Assembly: GCA_051745395.1 (NCBI GenBank) | Contig: JBNJEA010000060.1 | Span: 1 to 17,473 of the forward strand | Origin: JBNJEA01 sp051745395 | Lineage (GTDB): Bacteria > Desulfobacterota > Desulfobacteria > Desulfobacterales > Desulfosalsimonadaceae | Length of the DNA stretch: 17,473 nucleotides | Direction: 5' to 3' | Part shown: piece after piece, positions 1-6,692 of the stretch | Layout of the letters: the number at the start of each line of letters is the position of its first letter | Numbering within the stretch: position 1 is the first letter of the stretch | The notes under the pieces: generated by a model | Told to the model about the DNA's origin: nothing | Seen by the model: the letters and a program-made list of their open reading frames with translations, nothing else | Database searches by the model: none | Program-made: the position numbers and the translations under genes

Positions 1-83
1 CTTTGGTTCTACCGGGGACCCCGCGCCTGCAGGAAACTTCTTCTGTCTGTATAGAAGAAAGACGAATGCACTGGCGGTTTTTA

Positions 84-171
84 CCTTAAACCTTACACCT
101 TAAACCTTACACCTTAAACCTTCAGGCCTTACACCTTCAGGCCTTACACCTGAAGTTCCTTAAACCTGAAG
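84..171. repeat. degenerate heptamer tandem repeat (ccttaaa/ccttaca/ccttcagg)
   Basis: Two exact 14-bp copies of ccttaaaccttaca (84-97 and 98-111) are followed by degenerate copies in which the second heptamer becomes ccttcagg, then cctgaag. The later copies also form inverted arms: cttcagg (135-141) pairs with cctgaag (149-155) over a 7-nt loop, and cctgaag recurs at 165-171. No convincing gene is seen in 1-180. One frame ends at a stop at 52-54 and could be the tail of an upstream gene, but this cannot be judged from 17 codons. Confidence 0.85.
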
Positions 172-180
172 AGTTCCGTA

Positions 181-234
181 AAAGGCCGAATCACCCGCCG
201 CACTGGATGCGGCGGGCAGATTCGGCCTTTTTTT
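181..234 (+). terminator. strong rho-independent terminator
   Basis: A near-perfect 21-bp stem, aaaggccgaatc plus cccgccgca pairing with tgcggcggg plus gattcggccttt, has a 5-nt loop (203-207), a small internal bulge and a run of seven T at 228-234. It probably ends a + strand transcript that starts outside the window to the left, and it insulates the following gene from read-through. Confidence 0.9.
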
Positions 235-424
235 GTTGCCTGCCCGGCAATCGCGGCGCGATTGCCCATTTTCCCGCCTTTTTTTTCCTCAAAAGCTGTG
301 CGGTGTTTTTTTCAGTGGAACGCTTCTTGCTACTGTTTTGGCTGAAAAGCGGATCGGCGGCCCTATTTGGGTAAACCGGTTCTGTTTATCCATCCATACG
401 GCTTTTTGTCTTGTTGTTTTCAAT

Positions 425-1879
425 ATGATGCTTTGCTTTTCCAGAAACGCGTTTTCGCCGGTTGTCGCCGCTGTCGCAGGTATCGATCCGAAACGCCCGG
501 TGGCGGTTGTACTGTTTTTGGCGGTGGTTTTCGGGGCGGCTTTTTCTGCAGGCGGCGCGGAAAAGGCCCGGTCGGGCCCCGGCGATATTTCCGATCCCGT
601 CCGGGCCGTCAAATTATATATCGTGGTCAACGGGCAGATGCAGACCCGTTTGCTTCGGCCCGCCGATTTTTCCGAAAAAACCCGTTTTGAAATCGAAGGG
701 TATGTCAGCGGCATCGCCGTCATTGCCGCCAAGCCCCTGACAGTCCGCGTGGCCGGTCAGCAATTGTCGCCGGCGGTCCCGGATGCGGAGGGCAAGTGTT
801 CGTTTGGCTACTATGGCGATATCCGGCCGGCCCAGTTTGCAGACGACGAAAAAATCCAGGGGTATGGCGGCCGGGTCCCCCGGTATCCGGCAGAAAAAAA
901 GATTTTGCCGCCGGTGGTGTATGCCTGCTTTCCGCAGGTGCCGGCCGATACGGTCAGCCGCCGGCCGGAGTTTGATATCGGATTTCATGGCCGGCAAAAG
1001 GACCGGCGTCTGACGGTTTCGCACAGCAGGACCCGTGCTTGCCCGCCGCCGGAAAACACGCGCCGGACATCGCCGGAGCGGCGCTATCGGTATGCCGGTC
1101 CAAAAACGGCGATCAACACAGCCGACCGCCAGGCGGACAAAAACCGCATGGAAGCCATTGCCGGCGGGATCGCATCGGTGGAGGCCGCCTTCGGAGTAGA
1201 CATCGTCTCCGGGGTCGACATTCTGGCGTATCAAGGCATTCACAACGCGGTCACCCGCGCCGGTGAAGATCGGATCTGGTTTTATATCAACGCATTTAAA
1301 AATGAACCCGTGGATGAGCTAACCGTCATCGCCGAACATGAAGCACTGCATCTGCTGGTGGATCGACTGGGTCTGGCCCGCAAAGGGGCCATCCGGCGGC
1401 TGTTTGCCGATCTCAAAGGCTTTGATGCGTTTTCAAAGGCGCGGTTTCGATTGCTCACCACCGGCGTTGTCCGGGCCGACGACCGGATGAAAACGGGCGA
1501 AAACGGCTTTTTTTTTGAATTTGTCAGCGAAAAAAACTTTTTAAACGGCATGAAAGGCGGCCATCCCCAGGCGGATCCGGATGAATTCTGTACCTCATTT
1601 TTGCATACACTGATGTATACCGACCGCTTCGCCGCCAATCTGAATCGTCTGTTGACCGGCGGCGGCGGTCGAACAGGGCGCATCCAAATGGCACAGCGGC
1701 GGTTTGTTCTGGATACCTATTTGACCCTGCTTCGTATTGTCGGCCGGGCTTTTGACGCCGGATGCGAAAAAGCGGGCGGCCAGGGAAAGCGGCCGGCTTG
1801 CGCAAGACGGCTTATCGAAAATTCCATCTCCGAGGTCCGCGCAATTGCATCCGGCGGAAACCGGACAACAAAATTTTAA
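425..1879 (+). CDS. secreted protein with HExxH zinc-metalloprotease motif
   Basis: Family not recognised. About 484 residues from the ATG at 425 (a second ATG follows at 428). The frame is open back to a TTG at 233, but that start lies inside the upstream terminator. An n-region with Lys-Arg followed by a hydrophobic stretch (about residues 26-45, VAVVLFLAVVFGAAF) and AGGA looks like a Sec signal peptide, so export is likely. The C-terminal half contains HEALH at residues 305-309, the classic HExxH zinc motif, in a helix-like context (VIAEHEALHLLVDRLGL). A Glu at 387 in DPDEFCTSFLH is a possible third ligand; that is my guess. The region before residue 200 has no motif I know. No good ribosome-binding site precedes 425, so the start is uncertain. 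Likely a periplasmic or surface peptidase; the substrate cannot be inferred. Confidence 0.7.
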   Translation: MMLCFSRNAFSPVVAAVAGIDPKRPVAVVLFLAVVFGAAFSAGGAEKARSGPGDISDPVRAVKLYIVVNGQMQTRLLRPADFSEKTRFEIEGYVSGIAVIAAKPLTVRVAGQQLSPAVPDAEGKCSFGYYGDIRPAQFADDEKIQGYGGRVPRYPAEKKILPPVVYACFPQVPADTVSRRPEFDIGFHGRQKDRRLTVSHSRTRACPPPENTRRTSPERRYRYAGPKTAINTADRQADKNRMEAIAGGIASVEAAFGVDIVSGVDILAYQGIHNAVTRAGEDRIWFYINAFKNEPVDELTVIAEHEALHLLVDRLGLARKGAIRRLFADLKGFDAFSKARFRLLTTGVVRADDRMKTGENGFFFEFVSEKNFLNGMKGGHPQADPDEFCTSFLHTLMYTDRFAANLNRLLTGGGGRTGRIQMAQRRFVLDTYLTLLRIVGRAFDAGCEKAGGQGKRPACARRLIENSISEVRAIASGGNRTTKF

Positions 1880-2049
1880 AATCCGGTTATCCGGTTCGCT
1901 CCAATAAGTGACCAGGCGTCGAGTTATTTTTTTCTATTCTCGCGCAAAGCCGCCAAGAGCGCCAAGAATGGCTTGAAAACTTTGCGTCTTTGCGTCTTGG
2001 CGCGAAAATTGGCTGTTACTGGCGTAAATCGGACAACAAAATTTTAAAA
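1853..2049. repeat. 29-bp direct repeats flanking a 168-bp unit
   Basis: Positions 1853-1881 and 2021-2049 match at 27 of 29 bases, including a perfect 20-bp core (cggacaacaaaattttaaaa). The left copy is the 3' end of the metalloprotease-like gene with its stop codon. The right copy encodes the same end in translation (GVNRTTKF-stop versus GGNRTTKF-stop). The repeats bracket the inverted-repeat element at 1937-2008. This resembles an insertion that duplicated the gene end, or a recombination scar. Confidence 0.85.
1937..2008. repeat. MITE/REP-like imperfect inverted repeat
   Basis: The left arm (about 1937-1966) and the right arm (about 1980-2008) are imperfect reverse complements, roughly 23 of 29 positions with one gap, separated by about 13 nt. 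The right arm contains the phrase ctttgcgtctttgcgtcttgg, written here in its sense orientation. Close variants of this CGCAAAGACGCAAAG phrase are, from memory, scattered in many Deltaproteobacterial and environmental genomes. It encodes no protein and probably forms a cruciform or a long RNA hairpin. Confidence 0.7.
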
Positions 2050-2067
2050 AAGTCATTGAACGGCAAT

Positions 2068-2097
2068 CCGCCGGGCTTGTGCGCGGGCGCCCGGCGG
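2068..2097. other. GC-rich hairpin downstream of opgH
   Basis: ccgccgggc (2068-2076) pairs perfectly with gcccggcgg (2089-2097) around a 12-nt loop. Read on the - strand it lies about 140 nt past the opgH stop, and a T-rich stretch follows only some 15 nt later, so it is at best an atypical terminator or an mRNA 3'-end stabiliser for the opg transcript. The rest of 1882-2236 holds only the repeat elements and the short ORF at 2133. Confidence 0.4.
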
Positions 2098-2132
2098 CAT
2101 AAAAAATGAAACCCCACAGGAGGAAAGACCCC

Positions 2133-2360
2133 ATGGTGTTGTCTACGAAAATGAACGGTCCGTATAAAATATCATTCAGTATCACCATCGGCGCGGAAAA
2201 ACCGGCCGTCTCCAATGCAAAAGATGATGCAAAAGATCAGGGCAATCCCCATTTCCGGCTCAGCCGGTCGTTTGAAATTTCCCATACTTTGCGGTGCAGC
2301 CAGGCCATGCTGGCGGGGCTGGATAAAATGGCCTGTTTTTCCCGGGATTCCAACGTTTGA
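2133..2360 (+). CDS. possible 75-residue small ORF, convergent with opgH
   Basis: An ATG at 2133 is preceded by a consensus aggagg at 2118-2123 with 9-nt spacing, much better than most sites in this window. The 75-codon frame then runs antisense over the last about 120 bp of opgH. The predicted protein has no signal peptide, membrane segment or motif I know. The overlap with conserved opgH coding sequence argues that at least its second half is incidental. Listed as doubtful only because of the ribosome-binding site. Confidence 0.2.
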   Translation: MVLSTKMNGPYKISFSITIGAEKPAVSNAKDDAKDQGNPHFRLSRSFEISHTLRCSQAMLAGLDKMACFSRDSNV

Positions 2361-4339
2361 GGCCCCCACAGCCACGCCTTTTCGCAGATGGCTTTCAAGT
2401 GGCCGCCGGTTTTTGAACAAGCGGTGTTGTTTTCTGAAAACGTCCGCATGTGCAGGCTATAAACGCACGGGTCGACCACGGCCCGGATAAAGCCGGCCGG
2501 TACGGCAATGGCCCGAGCCGGGGCAAGCATCTGTTCGGCCTCTGCGATTTCTCGGTTTAACTGTATCAGCTCCGGCGGCGTTGCAACTTCTTCGGGAATC
2601 AAAAACAGTCCGAACCGGCGAAAGGCTCTGCCAAAAGTTTTGCGGCTGGTCCACACCGAAAGCGGAATTGACAGCATCAGTGAAATCAGTATCGGGGAAA
2701 GCCACCAGAAAAACGCCCGGTTGATGACAAACAAGGCCGCTGCCCAGCACAGGGCGAAAGCGGTTGCGCCGCCGTGAAAGCGCGCCGCTTCGCGCCACGG
2801 GGTCCCGATGTCCTTTCGTTCCTGGGCCTCCCAGGAAATCTGTCGGCCCAGAAGGGTCAAAAAAACAAACCGGGCGTGAAACAGCATCCGGGTGGGGGCC
2901 AGCAGGGTGGAAAACACGATTTCCAGGACAAAGCTGACCGTCAGCTGCCCCCATTGGCCGAACAGGTGCGCGCGGTGCTGTCGGCAGCAGACGTAAATGA
3001 TGCTGCAGATTTTGGGCAAAAAAAGGATAACCGCAGTGGATGCCAGCAGTACCAATGCCCACTGGGGCTCCCATACCGGCCAGTTCGGAAACAGGCTGCG
3101 GCCGGACGGGAAATAGTCGGGCTGCCGGATTTCATGCAACACGGCCATGATGGTACTGGCCGCCAGAAATAAAAACCACAGCAGCGCAGAGCCGTAGGCC
3201 AGGACCCTGTTGAAAAAAAGGGCCCGGTGGGCTCCGAAAAGACCGCGGGTAAACAGAAGGCGCAGGTGCTGAAGATTGCCCTGGCACCACCGGCGGTCTC
3301 GTTTGAGCTCATCGAGCAGCGTGGGGGGCGGTTCTTCGTAACTGCCTTCAATGTCATAGGCCAGCCATACTTCATAGCCGGCACGGCGCATCAGGGCGGC
3401 TTCCACGAAATCATGGCTCAAGATATCTCCGCCGAGCGGCGGTTTTCCCGACAGGCGGGGCAGGGCGCAATGGGCCATGAACGGCGCCACCCGGATGATG
3501 GCATTGTGGCCCCAGAACTGGGAGTCGCCGAGTTGCCAGAAATGCAGTCCCGCGGCAAAAACGGGGCCGTAAAGGTGGTTGGCAAACTGTTGCAGCCGGG
3601 CAATCAAGGTGTGCCGGTTGATGGTTTTCGGCGCGGTTTGTAAAATGCCGATGGCTTTGCGTTGTTCCATGATCTTTACCATCTGCACCAGGGTCGGGCC
3701 GACAACGATGCTGTCGGCATCCAAAACGATCATGTAGCGGTAGTTTCTGCCCCATCTCCGGCAGAAGTCGGCCACGTTGCCGCTTTTTCGCTTGGTATTG
3801 CTGCGTCGCTGCCGATAATAAATCCCGCAGGGCAGATCGGCAAAACGGCGTTGCAGCGCCGCCCATGCCATTTCTTCCTGGATGCGGATATCCGGGTTTC
3901 CCGGGTCGCTCAAGATAAACAAATCAAAGCCACCGGCCCGGCCCGTTTTTGCCAGCGAGTCGAGCACCGTGGACAGGCCCGCATAGACCCGGCTGACGTC
4001 TTCGTTGTATATCGGGATGACAATGGCGGTGCGCGCCTGGGCCGCAATGCCGGTCTCTTCCGGCCGGGCCGCTATCCGGGAGATGGAAAACCGGTCCGTG
4101 CCCCGCATGAGTAGAAACCAGCCGACCATCGCCGTCCAGAATCCGACGGAAATCCAGGCGTAGAGAATGGCAAAAAGGGTGACCACCAAAATTTCCATGG
4201 GGGCGGTACCGCCGTGCGGCAGAACATAGGCCATATAACCGGTCGCAAAATAGGTGGGCACCAGCACCATTGCTATCAGCAAAATGCGCCGGACAAACGC
4301 CGTATGCCCCCATGGGCGGTCGAAAATGGCGGAGTCCAT
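2237..4339 (-). CDS. opgH: glucans biosynthesis glucosyltransferase H (short form)
   Basis: Inner-membrane family-2 glycosyltransferase that polymerises UDP-glucose into the beta-1,2-linked backbone of osmoregulated periplasmic glucans and moves it across the membrane. About 700 residues from the ATG at 4339; an adjacent TTG at 4342 is the alternative. Visible: two N-terminal membrane segments (about 17-40 and 48-79), DADS (207-210), HDFVEAALMRR from 309, RDRRWCQGN from 347 (the Q/RxxRW equivalent), several C-terminal membrane segments, and the conserved FLIPEE and SSPASMAWLH regions. E. coli MdoH, from memory about 847 residues, has some 140 more N-terminal residues before the first membrane segment; here the protein begins about 20 residues before it. 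Last gene of an opgG-orf-opgH unit, 11 nt after the small orf. The family assignment is very secure. Confidence 0.95.
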   Translation of the reverse strand: MDSAIFDRPWGHTAFVRRILLIAMVLVPTYFATGYMAYVLPHGGTAPMEILVVTLFAILYAWISVGFWTAMVGWFLLMRGTDRFSISRIAARPEETGIAAQARTAIVIPIYNEDVSRVYAGLSTVLDSLAKTGRAGGFDLFILSDPGNPDIRIQEEMAWAALQRRFADLPCGIYYRQRRSNTKRKSGNVADFCRRWGRNYRYMIVLDADSIVVGPTLVQMVKIMEQRKAIGILQTAPKTINRHTLIARLQQFANHLYGPVFAAGLHFWQLGDSQFWGHNAIIRVAPFMAHCALPRLSGKPPLGGDILSHDFVEAALMRRAGYEVWLAYDIEGSYEEPPPTLLDELKRDRRWCQGNLQHLRLLFTRGLFGAHRALFFNRVLAYGSALLWFLFLAASTIMAVLHEIRQPDYFPSGRSLFPNWPVWEPQWALVLLASTAVILFLPKICSIIYVCCRQHRAHLFGQWGQLTVSFVLEIVFSTLLAPTRMLFHARFVFLTLLGRQISWEAQERKDIGTPWREAARFHGGATAFALCWAAALFVINRAFFWWLSPILISLMLSIPLSVWTSRKTFGRAFRRFGLFLIPEEVATPPELIQLNREIAEAEQMLAPARAIAVPAGFIRAVVDPCVYSLHMRTFSENNTACSKTGGHLKAICEKAWLWGPQTLESREKQAILSSPASMAWLHRKVWEISNDRLSRKWGLP

Positions 4340-4350
4340 CAATGCCGAAC

Positions 4351-4854
4351 CTAAATCATTAGATACATCGCCGTCAGGACAAGGCCCAGTAGCATGTACG
4401 GGGCGCTGCGTCGCAGATCGATTGTTTCGCTAAGGTATCGGAACTGTTTTTGTCCCGGATAAAGTTCCAGGTACTGCGAGCGCATACAGCCGGGAATCAG
4501 CGTGGGCGCCGGGCGGAAAACCGGAAAACCATCGTTATGTTTGGGCCGGGCGCTTGCAAAGGGGGGCTCCATTTGTTTCTGCTCCGCCAGAAGCGGGCCA
4601 AGTTGCCGCATGGCCTCGACAACCGGCGGGCCGGTTTCGCCGGGCCGGTGTCGGGCCCGGGCAAGATCGAGGGCTTGGCGCGTTAATTCCATGGCCTTGG
4701 CCGGGGGCACGTCCAGGGCGTCGAGGTAGCCGATCAACCGGTTCCGGGCCATTTGCCACTGGCCGGTCATGGTCTGGGAGGCGTTGTTTTGCGGAAATTC
4801 AATCGCTGCATGGATCGATTCTGACTGTTTCATCATGGGATCCGTTTTAAACAT
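4351..4854 (-). CDS. small tail-anchored protein between opgG and opgH
   Basis: About 167 residues from the ATG at 4854. Other starts are a TTG at 4875, with aggag 14 nt upstream, and paired ATGs at 4836/4833; none is decisive. No recognised family. The N-terminal two thirds is soluble and probably helical with many Ala, Arg, Leu and Pro. A basic, aromatic stretch (SQYLELYPGQKQFRYL) leads into a single hydrophobic segment that ends the protein (APYMLLGLVLTAMYLMI), so it is probably anchored in the inner membrane with a cytoplasmic domain. It is placed precisely where the missing cytoplasmic N-terminus of OpgH would be encoded, in another frame, 11 nt before opgH. Inference: an accessory or regulatory subunit of OpgH. 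I see no clear sequence match to the enterobacterial OpgH N-terminus. Confidence 0.75.
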   Translation of the reverse strand: MFKTDPMMKQSESIHAAIEFPQNNASQTMTGQWQMARNRLIGYLDALDVPPAKAMELTRQALDLARARHRPGETGPPVVEAMRQLGPLLAEQKQMEPPFASARPKHNDGFPVFRPAPTLIPGCMRSQYLELYPGQKQFRYLSETIDLRRSAPYMLLGLVLTAMYLMI

Positions 4855-4948
4855 AAAAGGCTTCAGGCCGGGCAACGATTTTTTTGCTTCTCCTGCGTCG
4901 ACCGGCGGGTTGGGTGGTATGCCGGGTCAAAATTGAAATGCCAGCCGA

Positions 4949-6565
4949 TCAGGGATAATAGGTATAGCTCCAGGTTTCGGTCAGCACGTCTTTTCCCTCG
5001 CGCAAAAAGGCGCGCAGGTTAATCGGTTGGCCGTGATTGTTGAGAACGTTCTTCAGGGTGTTGTGGTTTTCGGCCCGCACGGTAAAAACCAGGCGCCAGC
5101 CGTCAATATGCGGATTTTTTTGAACCCTTTGCTCGATAACACCCATTTTTTTGCCCACCGTGACGACCTCGTCGGGATAGCTCCTCTCGGCGAGATCATC
5201 CAGTCGGCCGCTTTTGAAATCGATTAAAAACGTCTGGGTGTTTTTGGATTCGTCGGCGGCCCGGAAGGTGCTGTCGACATAGCCGCCGCCGTGGTGGCTT
5301 CCCGTCGGATAATGCCAGTTGATATCATAAGAAAAATCCAGCGGCTGTTTCGGGTCTTTTCCTTTTTTGTCTTCCGGCACCCAGAAGGCCACGATATTGT
5401 CATTGATTTCCTTGTCGGTGGGGATCTGGACCAGCTCGATATGGCCTTTGCCCCATGAGCCGTTTCGGGGGGTGATCCACGCACTGGGTCGTCGGTCGTA
5501 ATGGGCCTCTAAGTCCTGGTAATGATCAAAATCCAGGTCCCGCTGCAGCAGGCCGAAGCCTTCGGGATTCGTGGCCTGGAAAACCGAAAGGGTCAAAGTG
5601 TCCGGGTTTTGAAGGGGATGCCAGATCCATTCCCCGGTGGTCATGGCCATCAAAAGGCCGTCGGAGTCGTGGATTTCGGGCCGGAAATCGTCTGTGGGGC
5701 GGATATTGGTGTTTTCGCCATAGAAAAACATGGAGGTCAACGGCGCAATCCCCAGTTTTTTTACCGGTTTTCGCTGGAACAGGCGGCATTTGACCGAAGT
5801 GACGGTTTTTTCGCCGGGCCGGATCGTAAAGGCGTATGCCCCGGTAAAACTCGGGCTGTCGAGCAGCGCGTAGAGATCGAGTTCCGTGGCCCCCGGTTCC
5901 GGCCGGATCAGCCAGAATGTTTTGAAAACCGGAAACTCCTCCCCGCTGTCCAAGGCTGTGTCAATGGCCAGCCCGCGGGCGGAAAGACCGTATTGCTGGT
6001 TTTTCCCCAGGGCACGGAAATAGGATGCGCCCAGAAAGACGGCCACTTCATCTTTGTAATCCGCATCATTGATCGGGTAATGGATCCGGAAGCCGGCATA
6101 TCCGAGATCTTCGGGGATTTTGTCTGTGAATTTGTTTTGTCCGTAATGAAACCAGTCGCTGGTAAAGTCTATCTCCCGGGCTTTTCCGTTTTGGACTTCG
6201 TAGATTGAAACGGGCGCCTGGTAATAAAATCCGGGATGGAAGAACTGGATTTCAAAGGGCAATTGCTGTTGGCGCCACAGGCTGTGGCGGTTTTTAAACC
6301 GGATATCGCGCCATTGGTCATAGTCCAGGTCGCATAAAAATTGCGGCACCGCCTTTTCTTTCTCGTGAGGGCTTTGGGCCAACTGCCGGGCTTTTTGGAT
6401 CACTTCCTGAAAATCAAAGCCGTTTTGGACCGGTTTTTCATCGCCGGCACCTGTGGCGATTCCCGGCCCAATGGGTGAAATAAGCACCAGCACCGGCACC
6501 AAGCACCAGAGAAATAATCGAATGAAGCGTACAATGATTTGACTTTTTTCTGTCCGGGGTACCAT
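4949..6565 (-). CDS. opgG: periplasmic glucan biosynthesis protein G
   Basis: Periplasmic partner of OpgH that shapes the glucan product; OpgG/OpgD proteins have been linked to beta-1,2-glucanase activity. 538 residues from the ATG at 6565, chosen because aggaaa sits 7-8 nt upstream; the frame is open back to 6628 without such a site. A basic n-region and a hydrophobic core (about 11-30) followed by a small-residue stretch (IGPGIATGAG) form a Sec-type signal peptide; there is no twin-arginine motif, which favours OpgG over OpgD. Family signatures: FDFQEVIQKARQLA after the signal, APLTSMFFYGENT (274-286), RPEIHDSDGLLM (295-306), GEWIWHPL (311-318) and NGSWGKGHIELVQIPT (368-383). E. coli MdoG is, from memory, about 511 residues. 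First gene of the opg unit, 94 nt before the small orf. Confidence 0.95.
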   Translation of the reverse strand: MVPRTEKSQIIVRFIRLFLWCLVPVLVLISPIGPGIATGAGDEKPVQNGFDFQEVIQKARQLAQSPHEKEKAVPQFLCDLDYDQWRDIRFKNRHSLWRQQQLPFEIQFFHPGFYYQAPVSIYEVQNGKAREIDFTSDWFHYGQNKFTDKIPEDLGYAGFRIHYPINDADYKDEVAVFLGASYFRALGKNQQYGLSARGLAIDTALDSGEEFPVFKTFWLIRPEPGATELDLYALLDSPSFTGAYAFTIRPGEKTVTSVKCRLFQRKPVKKLGIAPLTSMFFYGENTNIRPTDDFRPEIHDSDGLLMAMTTGEWIWHPLQNPDTLTLSVFQATNPEGFGLLQRDLDFDHYQDLEAHYDRRPSAWITPRNGSWGKGHIELVQIPTDKEINDNIVAFWVPEDKKGKDPKQPLDFSYDINWHYPTGSHHGGGYVDSTFRAADESKNTQTFLIDFKSGRLDDLAERSYPDEVVTVGKKMGVIEQRVQKNPHIDGWRLVFTVRAENHNTLKNVLNNHGQPINLRAFLREGKDVLTETWSYTYYP

Positions 6566-6616
6566 GGGTTTTTTCCTGTAAAGTGGTGCAGTCCATCCGT
6601 ATCGGTTCATATAAAA

Positions 6617-6646
6617 AATATATCCCATATGGAAACTTTGCTACAA
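6617..6646 (-). promoter_or_regulatory. candidate sigma70-type promoter for opgG
   Basis: On the - strand, TTGTAG (6641-6646) and TATATT (6617-6622) are 18 bp apart, about 50 nt before the opgG ATG. The surroundings are AT-rich compared with the GC-rich genes on both sides. A T-run on the - strand at about 6653-6661 follows a ccggg-repeat stretch after the GGDEF gene, but I could not draw a clean terminator stem there. Confidence 0.45.
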
Positions 6647-6692
6647 GAAAGCAAAAAAAAGAGCGGATCCGGGCCGGGCCGGGCTTTTTGCA

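Noticed and set aside
233..424. TTG start at 233 for the HExxH protein
   Set aside because: It falls inside the terminator T-run, and the signal peptide would be buried about 90 residues in.
5522..6208. 228-residue + strand reading frame inside opgG
   Set aside because: Antisense to conserved opgG motifs; composition is not protein-like.
6650..6690. Intrinsic terminator after the GGDEF-EAL gene
   Set aside because: There is a T-run on the - strand, but the ccggg repeats and ggatcc do not form a proper stem-loop directly before it.
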